The translations under genes and the position numbers were made by a program. Below the pieces are notes generated by a model. It was not told the DNA's origin and made no database searches. It saw only the letters and a list, made by a program, of their open reading frames with translations. DNA of 64,000 bases, taken from assembly GCF_022533585.1 (NCBI RefSeq), contig NZ_CP092827.1, forward strand, positions 5,178,001 to 5,242,000, written 5' to 3'. Positions 54,419-63,437 of this stretch are shown in pieces (position 1 is the first letter of the stretch; every line of letters begins with the position of its first letter). The DNA comes from Pseudomonas sp. LS.1a. Lineage in GTDB: Bacteria; Pseudomonadota; Gammaproteobacteria; Pseudomonadales; Pseudomonadaceae.

Positions 54419-56545
54419 TCATGGCCCTGGCCAGGAGAAAATCGCCGGGAAGGCACTGGCATCCGTAGCGGTCATCGGGTGAGCCACCAGGAAGCCCTGC
54501 ACGTACTCACAGCCATTGGCCTTGAGCCAGGCCGCCTGGGCCGAGGTTTCCACGCCCTCGGCGATCACCGTGATACGGTAGTCGGCGCACAGGCTGATAA
54601 CGCTGCGCACCAACGCCGCATCCACCGCCGAGTCGGGCAAGCGCGCCACCAGGTGGCGGTCGAGCTTGAGGGTATCGATCGGCAGGTCGCGCAACATGCG
54701 CAGCGAACAGTCACCGGCACCAAAATCATCCAGCGCCACCCGCACGCCCAGCTCGCGCAAACGGTGAATCTGTTTCACGGCCGCATCGATGTTGTACATC
54801 AGCGAGGTTTCCGCCACTTCCACTTCCAGCTGCGCCGGGTCCAGCTGGTAAAGCTGGATGACCCGATGCAGTTCGTCGACCAGGTTGGGCATGACGAACT
54901 GCGCGCGGCTCAGGCTGATACCCAGCACCAGTTCCGCCGGAAAACGCTGGCACCAGGCCTGGCGCTGGGCCGCGCCCTGGCGGTAGATCCAGCTGGCCAG
55001 GCGGTTGATCAGGCGCGCCTCTTCCAGCAACGGGATGAACAGCCCCGGCGGTACGTCGCCGACACTGGGATGCTGCCAGCGCAACAAAGCCTCGAAGCCA
55101 CGCAGGCGGCCATCGTTGAAGCCAACCTGCGGCTGGTAAACCAACGTGAAGTCTTGCTGCTCGACAGCCGTGCGTACGCTGTCTTCAAGCATCAGCCGCG
55201 AACGTGCCCGGCCGTTGAGCTCCTGATCGTAGAAGCGATACTGCTGGCGCCCGGCCTGCTTGGCCGCGTACATCGCCGCATCGGCCGCACGCAGCAGGCC
55301 TTCGACATTGGCCCCGCAGTCCGGATAGGTGGCGATGCCGATGCTCACCCCAAGGCTCACATCCAGCCCTTCCACCTGGTGGCTGATGGAAATGCGTTCC
55401 AGCAACCGCTCGGCATAGCGCCCGGCCTGCTCCGGATAAGGCAGGCCGTCGAACAGCGCGGTGAACTCATCGCCGCCCATGCGCGCCAGCAGCGCTTCAC
55501 TGCCCAGGCAATCCTTGAGCTGTTCGGCCACCCAGTGCAGCACCCGGTCACCCGCGTCGTGGCCGAGCGAGTCGTTGATGCGCTTGAAGCCATCCAGGTC
55601 CATGTACATCAGTGCCTGTGCCTTGTCCGAGCGCTCGTTGCGCAGCAACGCACCTTCGGCGGCCTGGTAGAAGCCGCGGCGGTTGAGCAGGCCGGTGAGC
55701 GGGTCGGTGACGGCCTGGTATTCCAGCTGCTGGTGCAGGCTGCGCACCGCCGACATGTCCAGTACGGTGACCACCATGGCCTGCTGGTCGGCCGGCAGCG
55801 GCGCGCAGGACAACGCCACCGGCACCAGCTCGCCGCCCTGGGTGCGCAGCTGGGCATCGTGCACACGGAAGATGCGCCGCCCCAGATAGGCCTGGTAGAA
55901 GTCCGACTCATTCCACAGGCTGGTACTGGTCAGTTGCACCAGGTCAAGCAGATGGGCGCCCTGCAACTGCTGCACCGACGCTGACAACAAACGGGAAATG
56001 GCCGGGTTGGCAAAGCTGATGACGCCTTGGGCATCCACCACCAGAATGCCCTCGGCGGCGTTCTCCAGGATTGAGGCATTGAACGCCCTGGCTGCTTCCA
56101 GCTCGCGGGTCAGGCGCTGCAGCATGCGGCGGTTGCGCTGCTGGTCGAGCAGGGCCTGGACCTTGGGCTTGAGGATTTGCGGGTCGAACGGTTTGAACAT
56201 GTAGTCCACCGCGCCGCTGGCGTAGCCTTTGAGCACGGCCGCTTCGGACTGTTCGTTGGCGGTGAGGAAAATGATCGGGGTCAGCCGGGTGCGCTGGCTG
56301 CCGCGCATCAGCCGGGCGACTTCGAAGCCGTCCATCTCCGGCATCTGTACATCCAGCAAAACCAGGTCGACATCGTGTTCGAGCAACGCGCTCAGGGCTT
56401 CCATTCCTGAGTTTGCCGTCAATACTTGCCAATCCTGACGGGCCAGCAATGCCCGCATGCTGATGAGGTTTTCGGGGTAATCGTCTACCACCAGAAGAAC
56501 CGAGTTGCCATCCAGTGGCTGAGGGTGAGGGTGAGCGCCATCCAT
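54419..56545 (-). CDS. Response regulator with PAS, GGDEF and EAL domains (c-di-GMP signalling)
   Basis: The 708-residue protein joins four domains: a REC domain (about 14-130, phospho-Asp65, acidic D21/D22), a PAS domain (150-270), a GGDEF domain (280-440, motif GGDEF at 357-361) and an EAL domain (455-705, E485-A-L). The GGDEF signature is intact, so diguanylate cyclase activity is expected; no RxxD inhibitory site precedes it (GSEA instead). In the EAL domain the Mg-binding Asn of the VNLS motif is Ser544 (GISLS), while Glu485, Glu579, D606/D607, Lys627 and Glu663 are kept, so phosphodiesterase activity may be weak. No histidine kinase gene is adjacent. Confidence 0.9.
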   Translation of the reverse strand: MDGAHPHPQPLDGNSVLLVVDDYPENLISMRALLARQDWQVLTANSGMEALSALLEHDVDLVLLDVQMPEMDGFEVARLMRGSQRTRLTPIIFLTANEQSEAAVLKGYASGAVDYMFKPFDPQILKPKVQALLDQQRNRRMLQRLTRELEAARAFNASILENAAEGILVVDAQGVISFANPAISRLLSASVQQLQGAHLLDLVQLTSTSLWNESDFYQAYLGRRIFRVHDAQLRTQGGELVPVALSCAPLPADQQAMVVTVLDMSAVRSLHQQLEYQAVTDPLTGLLNRRGFYQAAEGALLRNERSDKAQALMYMDLDGFKRINDSLGHDAGDRVLHWVAEQLKDCLGSEALLARMGGDEFTALFDGLPYPEQAGRYAERLLERISISHQVEGLDVSLGVSIGIATYPDCGANVEGLLRAADAAMYAAKQAGRQQYRFYDQELNGRARSRLMLEDSVRTAVEQQDFTLVYQPQVGFNDGRLRGFEALLRWQHPSVGDVPPGLFIPLLEEARLINRLASWIYRQGAAQRQAWCQRFPAELVLGISLSRAQFVMPNLVDELHRVIQLYQLDPAQLEVEVAETSLMYNIDAAVKQIHRLRELGVRVALDDFGAGDCSLRMLRDLPIDTLKLDRHLVARLPDSAVDAALVRSVISLCADYRITVIAEGVETSAQAAWLKANGCEYVQGFLVAHPMTATDASAFPAIFSWPGP

Positions 56546-56693
56546 GCTGCTTCTCTATTTTGTGACCGACTTCAAGATACGCTTGGATCCACTTGTACTC
56601 TAGACCTGAGCGGGTAACACGCAATGCAATCAGAACGCTATCAATGCCTCAACTGTACGGTAGCCGACTAACGGTCGGTTTGCCGGGAATATG

Positions 56694-56798
56694 TGCCGCC
56701 CTCTTCGCGGGTAAACCCGTTCCCACAGGTTCATCACTGTTTTCCAGGCCAGTGAGTACCCTGTGGGAGCGGGTTTACCCGCGAAGAGGCCGGCACAG
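56694..56798. repeat. REP pair between GGDEF/EAL gene and fba
   Basis: GTGCCGCCCTCTTCGCGGGTAAACCCGTTCCCACAGG with inverted CCTGTGGGAGCGGGTTTACCCGCGAAGAGGCCGGCAC. It lies upstream of the GGDEF/EAL start and just past the fba terminator. Confidence 0.88.
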
Positions 56799-56824
56799 GC
56801 GGAAGGTTCCATCACCCGAAAATG

Positions 56825-56855
56825 AAAAAACCCGCATCGCTGCGGGCTTTTTCAT
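56825..56855 (-). terminator. Bidirectional Rho-independent terminator after fba
   Basis: AAAAAACCCGC-ATCGCT-GCGGGCTTTTTC is a hairpin with A/T-runs on both sides. It begins 14 bases past the fba stop, so it ends the fba transcript on the minus strand. Confidence 0.9.
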
Positions 56856-56868
56856 TCATGCCAGAAGA

Positions 56869-57933
56869 TCAGTTGACCTTGGCGGCCAGCTCACCTTTCA
56901 GGTAGCGCTGGTACATGCCTTCCAGGGAGATCGGCTTGATCTTCGAGGCATTGCCAGCAGTGCCGAAGGCTTCGTAACGGGCGATGCACACGTCACGCAT
57001 GGCCTTGACGGTTTCACCGAAGAACTTGCGCGGGTCGAACTCGCTCGGGTTCTGCGCCATCAGGCGGCGCATGGCACCGGTGGAAGCCAGGCGCAGGTCG
57101 GTGTCGATGTTGACCTTGCGCACGCCGTACTTGATACCTTCGACGATTTCTTCGACCGGTACACCATAGGTTTCCTTGATGTCGCCGCCGTACTGGTTGA
57201 TGATCGCCAGCCACTCTTGCGGTACCGAGGACGAACCGTGCATCACCAGGTGGGTGTTGGGGATGCGCTTGTGGATTTCCTTGATGCGGTCGATGGCCAG
57301 CACGTCACCGGTTGGTGGCTTGGTGAACTTGTAGGCACCGTGGCTGGTACCGATGGCGATCGCCAAGGCATCGACCTGGGTCTTCTTGACGAAGTCGGCG
57401 GCTTCTTCCGGGTCGGTCAGCATCTGGCTGTGGTCCAGCACGCCTTCGGCGCCGATACCGTCTTCTTCACCGGCCATGCCGGTTTCCAGCGAACCCAGGC
57501 AACCCAGTTCGCCTTCTACCGAAACGCCACAGGCATGTGCCATGGCAACGGTCTGCTGGGTAACGCGGACGTTGTACTCGTAGTCGGTTGGAGTCTTGCC
57601 GTCTTCACCCAGCGAGCCGTCCATCATGACCGAGCTGAAGCCCAGCTGAATCGAGCGCTGGCAAACGTCAGGGCTGGTGCCGTGGTCCTGGTGCATGCAC
57701 ACCGGGATATGCGGGAACTCTTCGATGGCAGCCAGGATCAGGTGGCGCAGGAACGGAGCACCGGCGTATTTGCGGGCACCGGCCGAAGCCTGGACGATCA
57801 CCGGGGAGTCGGTCTTGTCGGCCGCTTCCATGATGGCGCGCATCTGCTCGAGGTTGTTGACGTTGAAAGCTGGTACGCCGTAACCGAACTCGGCGGCGTG
57901 GTCCAGCATCTGGCGCATGCTAATGAGTGCCAT
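56869..57933 (-). CDS. fba: Fructose-bisphosphate aldolase, class II
   Basis: The 354-residue zinc enzyme has the class II signatures: [13 protein letters not shown] near the N-terminus, the metal/substrate segment [12 protein letters not shown] (about 82-93) and [14 protein letters not shown], with later GTSHGAYKF and VMHGSSSVP. It cleaves and forms fructose 1,6-bisphosphate; in Pseudomonas it works mainly in gluconeogenesis. The ATG at 57933 is preceded by GAGAGAGATACACA. It is the last gene of the epd-pgk-lipoprotein-fba run on the minus strand and is ended by a strong terminator. Length is typical of the class IIB group. Confidence 0.96.
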   Translation of the reverse strand: MALISMRQMLDHAAEFGYGVPAFNVNNLEQMRAIMEAADKTDSPVIVQASAGARKYAGAPFLRHLILAAIEEFPHIPVCMHQDHGTSPDVCQRSIQLGFSSVMMDGSLGEDGKTPTDYEYNVRVTQQTVAMAHACGVSVEGELGCLGSLETGMAGEEDGIGAEGVLDHSQMLTDPEEAADFVKKTQVDALAIAIGTSHGAYKFTKPPTGDVLAIDRIKEIHKRIPNTHLVMHGSSSVPQEWLAIINQYGGDIKETYGVPVEEIVEGIKYGVRKVNIDTDLRLASTGAMRRLMAQNPSEFDPRKFFGETVKAMRDVCIARYEAFGTAGNASKIKPISLEGMYQRYLKGELAAKVN

Positions 57934-58033
57934 TGTGTATCTCTCTCCCGACAAGCGTCGTTTGTTTCGTGCAAGCCTGCCGCAGGGGCGGTTGCTGTTC
58001 AAGTAGTGTGGGCCACCCTCGCGGCCCGGCCAG

Positions 58034-58363
58034 TCACGGTGCCTTGCAGCCCCGCCCAATCAGATCGTTGGTTGCCACCCAGTACACCAGGCCTTCTTCG
58101 CCTTTGGTGTGAAAGGCCAGCATGCCATCGCTGTACAGCGCACCCGATGCCCCCGGCTCGGCCTTGAGCCGGTAGACCTGGTCGCCGCCACCAAGGCGCA
58201 CATCGACCTGGTCGCGCTGCGCATCGGCGAAACGCCATAGCACTTCAGCCTGGGTGTCGCAGACCCAACGGGTCCAGTCGTCTGCCGGGGCGGGTTGCGC
58301 CGGCTGCAGCAGTGAGCATCCTGCCAGTGTCGCCAGGGCCGTCACGGCCAAAAGCGCTTTCAT
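58034..58363 (-). CDS. mliC: MliC-family lipoprotein (C-type lysozyme inhibitor-like)
   Basis: The 109-residue lipoprotein has a type II signal peptide (ALATLAGC, lipidated Cys16). Its mature part ends in the MliC pattern of alternating strands: [25 protein letters not shown], then [21 protein letters not shown] and a final C (GRGC), which fits the membrane-bound lysozyme inhibitor family. Such proteins block host and phage C-type lysozymes at the periplasm. It lies in the gap between pgk and fba on the same strand, 100 bases upstream of fba and 63 bases after the next small lipoprotein gene. The inhibitory loop SGALYSDG is close to the known SGxxY motif. Confidence 0.82.
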   Translation of the reverse strand: MKALLAVTALATLAGCSLLQPAQPAPADDWTRWVCDTQAEVLWRFADAQRDQVDVRLGGGDQVYRLKAEPGASGALYSDGMLAFHTKGEEGLVYWVATNDLIGRGCKAP

Positions 58364-58426
58364 TACATATCCTCTAGATGACCACGCAGCGTCCGCTTGG
58401 TTGCCTGGCCCGACGAAATGTCGAGA

Positions 58427-58645
58427 TCAAGGGCAACCCGGCGCCTTGCGCTGGTGGTCTTCGTCGTACTTTTCCAGGCCCTCCGGGCCCACGCGCTTGC
58501 TGATGACCGGCACGGTCTCGGCCTGCCACTCGGACTGGTAGCAACCGCCCTTGGGCGGCTGCGCCGGATCGGCATCCGAAGCCGGGCTGCCGGCGCAGGC
58601 GCTCAGCAGACCAGCCAGCATCATCACAGGCAATTGCTTGACCAT
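58427..58645 (-). CDS. Small hypothetical lipoprotein
   Basis: The 72-residue product has a signal peptide ending in LLSAC (lipobox, Cys about 16) and a 56-residue mature part, rich in Pro and charged residues, with two more cysteines (GGCYQSEWQAE, APGCP). No family is recognised. The ATG at 58645 (MVKQLPVMMLAGLL) is preferred to an upstream in-frame ATG because the signal peptide starts there. It sits 32 bases downstream of the pgk stop and 63 bases before the MliC-like gene, so pgk, both lipoproteins and fba may share a message. Confidence 0.75.
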   Translation of the reverse strand: MVKQLPVMMLAGLLSACAGSPASDADPAQPPKGGCYQSEWQAETVPVISKRVGPEGLEKYDEDHQRKAPGCP

Positions 58646-58677
58646 CAGGCCACTCCCTTTGCCAAGCGCCGACGTCA

Positions 58678-59841
58678 TCAGGCCTTGGCCCGCTCTTCCA
58701 GGATTGCCACGGCTGGCAGGACCTTGCCCTCGACAAACTCGAGGAAAGCGCCACCACCGGTAGAAATGTAGGAGATATCGGCGCCAACGCCATATTTGTC
58801 GATGGCTGCCAGGGTGTCACCGCCGCCGGCGATGGAGAACGCAGCACTGTCGGCGATGGCCTTGGCCAGCACCTTGGTGCCGTTGCCGAACTGGTCGAAC
58901 TCGAACACGCCAACCGGGCCGTTCCACAGGATGGTCTTCGACGACTTCAGCAGCTCGGCGAAGTTGGCTGCGGTTTGCGGGCCGATGTCCAGGATCATGT
59001 CGTCAGCGGCAACGTCGGCAATGGCCTTGACGGTAGCTTCGGCGCTCTCGGCGAACTCCTTGGCAACCACCACGTCGACCGGCAGAGGTACGCTGACCTT
59101 GGCGGCGATGGCCTTGGCGGTGTCGACCAGGTCAGGCTCGTACAGCGACTTGCCCACCGGGTGGCCGGCTGCAGCCAGGAAGGTGTTGGCGATGCCGCCA
59201 CCGACGATCAGCTGGTCGCAGACCGAGCTCAGGCTGTTCAGCACGTCCAGCTTGGTGGAGACCTTGGAGCCGGCAACGATGGCCGCCATCGGCTTGGCCG
59301 GGGCCTTCAGGGCCTTGCCCAGGGCATCCAGCTCGGCTGCCAGCAGCGGGCCGGCAGCGGCGACCTTGGCAAACTTGGCAACGCCATGGGTCGAACCTTC
59401 GGCACGGTGTGCAGTACCGAAAGCGTCCATGACGAACACGTCGCACAGGGCGGCGTATTTCTGCGCCAGTTCGTCGGCGTTCTTCTTCTCGCCCTTGTTG
59501 AAGCGCACGTTCTCGAACAGCACCAGGTCACCAGCCTTGACCTCGACACCGTCGAGGTAGTCGGCAACCAGCGGCACGTCGCGGCCCAGGGCCTTGCTCA
59601 GGTAGTCAGCGACCGGCTTGAGGCTGTTCTCGGCAGAGAACTCACCCTCGGTCGGGCGACCCAGGTGCGAGCAGACCATTACCGCCGCGCCCTTCTCCAG
59701 GGCCAGCTTGATGGTCGGCAGCGCTGCCAGGATACGCGCGTCGCTGGCTACCACACCGTCCTTCACAGGCACGTTGAGGTCTTCGCGGATCAGTACGCGC
59801 TTACCTTGCAGGTCGAGGTCGGTCATCTTCAACACGGTCAT
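58678..59841 (-). CDS. pgk: Phosphoglycerate kinase
   Basis: The 387-residue monomeric kinase has the PGK signatures [14 protein letters not shown] (Arg/Asp site at about 15-28), the [13 protein letters not shown] substrate loop and the C-domain ATP site [18 protein letters not shown]. It converts 1,3-bisphosphoglycerate and ADP to 3-phosphoglycerate and ATP. It lies twelve bases downstream of the epd stop on the same strand, and is followed by two small lipoprotein genes. The order epd-pgk-fba is the common one in gamma-proteobacteria. Length is standard. Confidence 0.97.
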   Translation of the reverse strand: MTVLKMTDLDLQGKRVLIREDLNVPVKDGVVASDARILAALPTIKLALEKGAAVMVCSHLGRPTEGEFSAENSLKPVADYLSKALGRDVPLVADYLDGVEVKAGDLVLFENVRFNKGEKKNADELAQKYAALCDVFVMDAFGTAHRAEGSTHGVAKFAKVAAAGPLLAAELDALGKALKAPAKPMAAIVAGSKVSTKLDVLNSLSSVCDQLIVGGGIANTFLAAAGHPVGKSLYEPDLVDTAKAIAAKVSVPLPVDVVVAKEFAESAEATVKAIADVAADDMILDIGPQTAANFAELLKSSKTILWNGPVGVFEFDQFGNGTKVLAKAIADSAAFSIAGGGDTLAAIDKYGVGADISYISTGGGAFLEFVEGKVLPAVAILEERAKA

Positions 59842-59853
59842 GAATGCAGTCCT

Positions 59854-60915
59854 TCAGGGCTGTTTGTTGCGGGTTGGGTGAACGACGTGCAGATAGTGTT
59901 CGGCAACGTCGAGCATACGGTTGGCAAACCCCCATTCGTTGTCGAACCAGGCCAGCAGGTTCACCAGGCGGGGGCCGGAAACACGGGTCTGGCTGGCATC
60001 GACGATCGCCGAATGCGGGTCATGGTTGAAATCACAGCTGGCATGCGGCAACTCGGTGTAGGCCAGCAAGCCTTTCAGCGGGCCTTCCAGCGCCGCCTCG
60101 CGCAGCACCCGGTTGACTTCGGCCGCGCTGGTATCGCGGGCGGTCTGCAGGGTGATGTCCAGGCACGAGACGTTGACGGTCGGTACGCGTACCGCTTTGG
60201 CCTGGATTCGCCCGGCAAGTTCCGGAAGCAGGCGCTCGATGCCACGCGCCAGCCCCGTGGACACCGGGATCACCGACTGGAAGGCCGAACGCGTGCGGCG
60301 CAGGTCTTCGTGGTGGTAGGCGTCGATCACCGGCTGGTCGTTCATCGCCGAGTGGATGGTGGTGATCTGCACGTATTCGATGCCGAACGCCTGGTCCAGC
60401 ACACGCAGCAGCGGCACGCCGCAGTTGGTGGTGCACGAGGCATTGGACACCAGGCGCTCGCTGCCCGTCAGGCAGGCCTGGTTGACACCGTAGACCACCG
60501 TGGCATCGACGTCGGCCTCGCTGGCCATCGGCTGCGAGAACAGCACCCGCGGCGCGCCGGCATCGAGGAAGCGCTGGCCATCGGCGCGGGTGTGGTAGGC
60601 GCCGGAGCACTCCAGCACCAGGTCGATGTCCAGGGCAGCCCAGTCGATGCCTTCGGGGGTGGCACTGCGCATCACCTTCACGCAGTCGCCATTGATATGC
60701 AGACAGTCGCCGTCGACCTTCACCTCACCGGGGAAGCGCCCGTGGGTGGAGTCGAAGCGTGTCAGGTATTCCAGGCTGGCCTGGTCGGCCAGGTCGTTCA
60801 GCGCAACGATCTCGAAACCGGCCTTTGCCCCCCGCTCGAACAGCGCGCGCAGGACACAGCGGCCGATACGGCCATAACCGTTGAGTGCAACTTTGTAGGG
60901 ACGCAGGTGGGACAT
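59854..60915 (-). CDS. epd: Erythrose-4-phosphate dehydrogenase
   Basis: The 353-residue GAPDH-family enzyme has NGYGRIGRC (12-20) for NAD binding and the catalytic motif SNASCTTNC with Cys161. It oxidises erythrose 4-phosphate to 4-phosphoerythronate, the first step of pyridoxal phosphate synthesis. Erythrose 4-phosphate is a transketolase product, and tktA lies immediately upstream on the same strand. Epd rather than GapA is favoured by the tktA-epd-pgk-fba order and by the sequence between residues 165-190, which resembles Epd. The ATG at 60915 is chosen over a longer start inside REP DNA. A GapB-type role is the alternative. Confidence 0.9.
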   Translation of the reverse strand: MSHLRPYKVALNGYGRIGRCVLRALFERGAKAGFEIVALNDLADQASLEYLTRFDSTHGRFPGEVKVDGDCLHINGDCVKVMRSATPEGIDWAALDIDLVLECSGAYHTRADGQRFLDAGAPRVLFSQPMASEADVDATVVYGVNQACLTGSERLVSNASCTTNCGVPLLRVLDQAFGIEYVQITTIHSAMNDQPVIDAYHHEDLRRTRSAFQSVIPVSTGLARGIERLLPELAGRIQAKAVRVPTVNVSCLDITLQTARDTSAAEVNRVLREAALEGPLKGLLAYTELPHASCDFNHDPHSAIVDASQTRVSGPRLVNLLAWFDNEWGFANRMLDVAEHYLHVVHPTRNKQP

Positions 60916-60944
60916 TCGTTGGCTCGCTAACGCATGATGGCTGT

Positions 60945-61052
60945 TGGGGCCGCGTTGCGGCCCATCGCGGCACAAGGCCGCTCCTACAAGGGGCTGCATG
61001 CGCAATACCCTGTAGGAGCGGCCTTGTGTCGCGATGGAGGGCGAAGCCCTCC
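60945..61052. repeat. REP pair between tktA and epd
   Basis: GGGGCCGCGTTGCGGCCCATCGCGGCACAAGGCCGCTCCTACA is inverted in TGTAGGAGCGGCCTTGTGTCGCGATGGAGGGCGAAGCCCTCCCCC. It lies downstream of tktA and upstream of epd on the same strand. Confidence 0.87.
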
Positions 61053-61095
61053 CCCTTGCACGACCTGGAGGGCGTCACTGCCCTCCATATTTACA

Positions 61096-63093
61096 TCAGT
61101 CTTCCAGCAGCTCTTCGGCAGTACCGAGGATGTTCTCCACGGTGAAACCGAACTCTTCGAACAGGGCCGAAGCCGGCGCCGACTCACCATAGGTGGTCAT
61201 GCCGATGACGCGGCCTTCCAGACCGACGTACTTGTACCAGAAGTCGGCGTGGGCGGCTTCGATGGCGATGCGCGCCCCCACTTCCAGCGGCAGAACCGAC
61301 TGCTTGTAGGCCGCGTCCTGGGCATCGAACACGCTGGTGCATGGCATGGAAACCACGCGCACCTTGCGGCCTTGCTCGGTCAGCTTGGCGTGCGCCTGTA
61401 CAGCCAGGCCCACTTCGGAACCGGTAGCGATCAGGATCAGCTCAGGCTCGCCGGCGCAGTCCTTGAGCACGTAGCCGCCGCGGCTGATGTCAGCGATCTG
61501 CTGGGCGTCGCGGTCCTGGTGCTGCAGGTTCTGGCGCGAGAAGATCAGCGCCGAAGGGCCGTCCTTGCGCTCCAGGGCGTTTTTCCAGGACACGGCGGAT
61601 TCCACCGCGTCGGCCGGGCGCCAGGTGTCCAGGTTCGGCGTGCTGCGCAGGCTGGTCAGCTGCTCGATCGGCTGGTGAGTCGGGCCGTCTTCGCCCAGGC
61701 CGATGGAGTCGTGGGTGTAGACGTGGATCACGCGCTGCTTCATCAGCGCCGACATGCGCACGGCGTTGCGGGCGTATTCCATGAACATCAGGAAGGTTGC
61801 GCCGTAAGGTACCAGGCCACCGTGCAGGGCAACGCCGTTCATGATGGCGGTCATGCCGAACTCGCGCACGCCGTAGAACACGTAGTTGCCGCTGGCGTCG
61901 TTGGCTTCGACACCCTTGCAGCCCTTCCACAGGGTCAGGTTGGAACCGGCCAGGTCAGCCGAACCGCCGAGGAACTCCGGCAGCAGCGGGCCGAAGGCGT
62001 TCAGGGCGTTCTGGCTGGCCTTGCGGCTGGCAATGGTTTCGCCCTTGGCGGCCACTTCGTTGATGTAGGCCTGGGCCTTGGCGCTGAAGTCGGCCGGCAG
62101 CTCGCCGCTGGCACGGCGCTTGAACTCGGCAGCCAGCTCCGGGTAGGCCTTGGCGTAGGCGTCGAAACGCTGGTTCCACTCGGCTTCGGCCTTGGCACCG
62201 GCAGCCTTGGCGTCCCACTCGGCGTAGATCTCGGCCGGGATCTCGAACGGGCCATGGTTCCAGTTCAGTTCCTTGCGGGCCAGGGCGATTTCGTCGTTGC
62301 CCAGCGGTGCGCCGTGGCAGTCTTCCTTGCCCTGCTTGTTCGGCGAGCCGAAACCGATGATGGTCTTGCAGCAGATCAGGGTCGGACGATCGCTCTTGCG
62401 GGCGGTCTCGATGGCGGTCTTGATCTCGTCGGCGTCATGGCCGTCGACGTTGCGGATCACCTGCCAGTTGTACGCCTCGAAGCGCGCCGGGGTGTTGTCG
62501 GTGAACCAGCCGTGCACTTCGCCGTCGATGGAAATGCCGTTGTCGTCGTAGAAGGCGATCAGCTTGTTCAGGCCCAGGGTGCCAGCCAGCGAGGCAACTT
62601 CGTGGGAGATACCTTCCATCATGCAGCCATCGCCGAGGAACACGTAGGTGTTGTGGTCGACGATGGTGTGGCCGTCACGGTTGAACTGGGCCGCCAGCAC
62701 TTTTTCGGCCAGGGCGAAGCCCACGGCGTTGGCGATACCCTGGCCGAGCGGGCCGGTAGTGGTCTCGACGCCTGGGGTGTAGCCGTATTCCGGGTGGCCC
62801 GGGGTGCGGCTGTGCAGCTGGCGGAAGCCTTTGAGGTCATCGATGGTGACGTCGTAGCCGGTCAGGTGCAGCAGCGAGTAGATCAGCATCGAACCGTGGC
62901 CGTTGGACAGCACGAAGCGGTCACGGTCGGCGAAATCCGGGTTGCTCGGGTTGTGCTTCAGATAGTCGCGCCAAAGCACTTCGGCGATATCCGCCATGCC
63001 CATGGGGGCACCTGGGTGGCCGCTGTTGGCCTTTTGCACGGCATCCATGCTGAGGGCACGAATGGCGTTGGCACGTTCACGACGGCTGGGCAT
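61096..63093 (-). CDS. tktA: Transketolase
   Basis: The 665-residue thiamin-diphosphate enzyme has the N-terminal [17 protein letters not shown] and [15 protein letters not shown] segments, the TPP-binding [13 protein letters not shown] and the middle-domain [20 protein letters not shown]. It moves two-carbon units between sugar phosphates in the pentose phosphate pathway and makes erythrose 4-phosphate, the substrate of the next gene's product. GGAGATCAGCG precedes the ATG at 63093. The gene is on the same strand as epd and divergent from the ArsR-methyltransferase fusion gene. Length is typical. Confidence 0.97.
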   Translation of the reverse strand: MPSRRERANAIRALSMDAVQKANSGHPGAPMGMADIAEVLWRDYLKHNPSNPDFADRDRFVLSNGHGSMLIYSLLHLTGYDVTIDDLKGFRQLHSRTPGHPEYGYTPGVETTTGPLGQGIANAVGFALAEKVLAAQFNRDGHTIVDHNTYVFLGDGCMMEGISHEVASLAGTLGLNKLIAFYDDNGISIDGEVHGWFTDNTPARFEAYNWQVIRNVDGHDADEIKTAIETARKSDRPTLICCKTIIGFGSPNKQGKEDCHGAPLGNDEIALARKELNWNHGPFEIPAEIYAEWDAKAAGAKAEAEWNQRFDAYAKAYPELAAEFKRRASGELPADFSAKAQAYINEVAAKGETIASRKASQNALNAFGPLLPEFLGGSADLAGSNLTLWKGCKGVEANDASGNYVFYGVREFGMTAIMNGVALHGGLVPYGATFLMFMEYARNAVRMSALMKQRVIHVYTHDSIGLGEDGPTHQPIEQLTSLRSTPNLDTWRPADAVESAVSWKNALERKDGPSALIFSRQNLQHQDRDAQQIADISRGGYVLKDCAGEPELILIATGSEVGLAVQAHAKLTEQGRKVRVVSMPCTSVFDAQDAAYKQSVLPLEVGARIAIEAAHADFWYKYVGLEGRVIGMTTYGESAPASALFEEFGFTVENILGTAEELLED

Positions 63094-63244
63094 CGCTGAT
63101 CTCCTGGGGGGCTTGAATAGGTGGTGTCACGAAAAAAGGCGGCCATTTTCGCCCACTGGGGGGGCTTGGGGCAATGACGTATGGTCGCAGTCGGGGGATT
63201 TTCCTCTGATTGGCACTCATTTCGGGGCAAAATCTGGAAATCGG

Positions 63245-63343
63245 TGCCGGCTTCTTCGCGGGTGAACCCGCTCCCACAGGGTCGCACCAAGCCTGAGGGC
63301 AGTGCTGAACCTGTGGGAGCGGGTTCACCCGCGAAGAGGCCAG
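63245..63343. repeat. REP pair between tktA and the ArsR fusion gene
   Basis: GCCGGCTTCTTCGCGGGTGAACCCGCTCCCACAGG and inverted CCTGTGGGAGCGGGTTCACCCGCGAAGAGGCC. It lies in a divergent-gene gap, upstream of both genes, which is less common for REP elements here. Confidence 0.88.
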
Positions 63344-63371
63344 AAAGGGCAACCCCGCACTCCGCCCATCA

Positions 63372-63399
63372 GTCAATATCAAAACTTTTTGATATTGAC
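63372..63399. promoter_or_regulatory. Perfect 12-base inverted repeat upstream of the ArsR gene (candidate operator)
   Basis: GTCAATATCAAA (63372-63383) and its perfect inverted copy TTTGATATTGAC (63388-63399) are separated by four bases. The repeat ends 38 bases before the ATG of the ArsR-methyltransferase gene. Length, symmetry and position are those of an ArsR-type dimer operator, probably autoregulatory. The family SahR, an S-adenosylhomocysteine-sensing ArsR with a methyltransferase-like partner, is a possible match, but I cannot check its published motif here. Confidence 0.72.
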
Positions 63400-63437
63400 C
63401 TTGCTAGGGCAATGATACCTGCCTAGACTGCCGCACC

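Noticed and set aside
60934..63099. 721-codon plus-strand open frame opposite tktA
   Set aside because: Shadow of transketolase; no start signal or motif.
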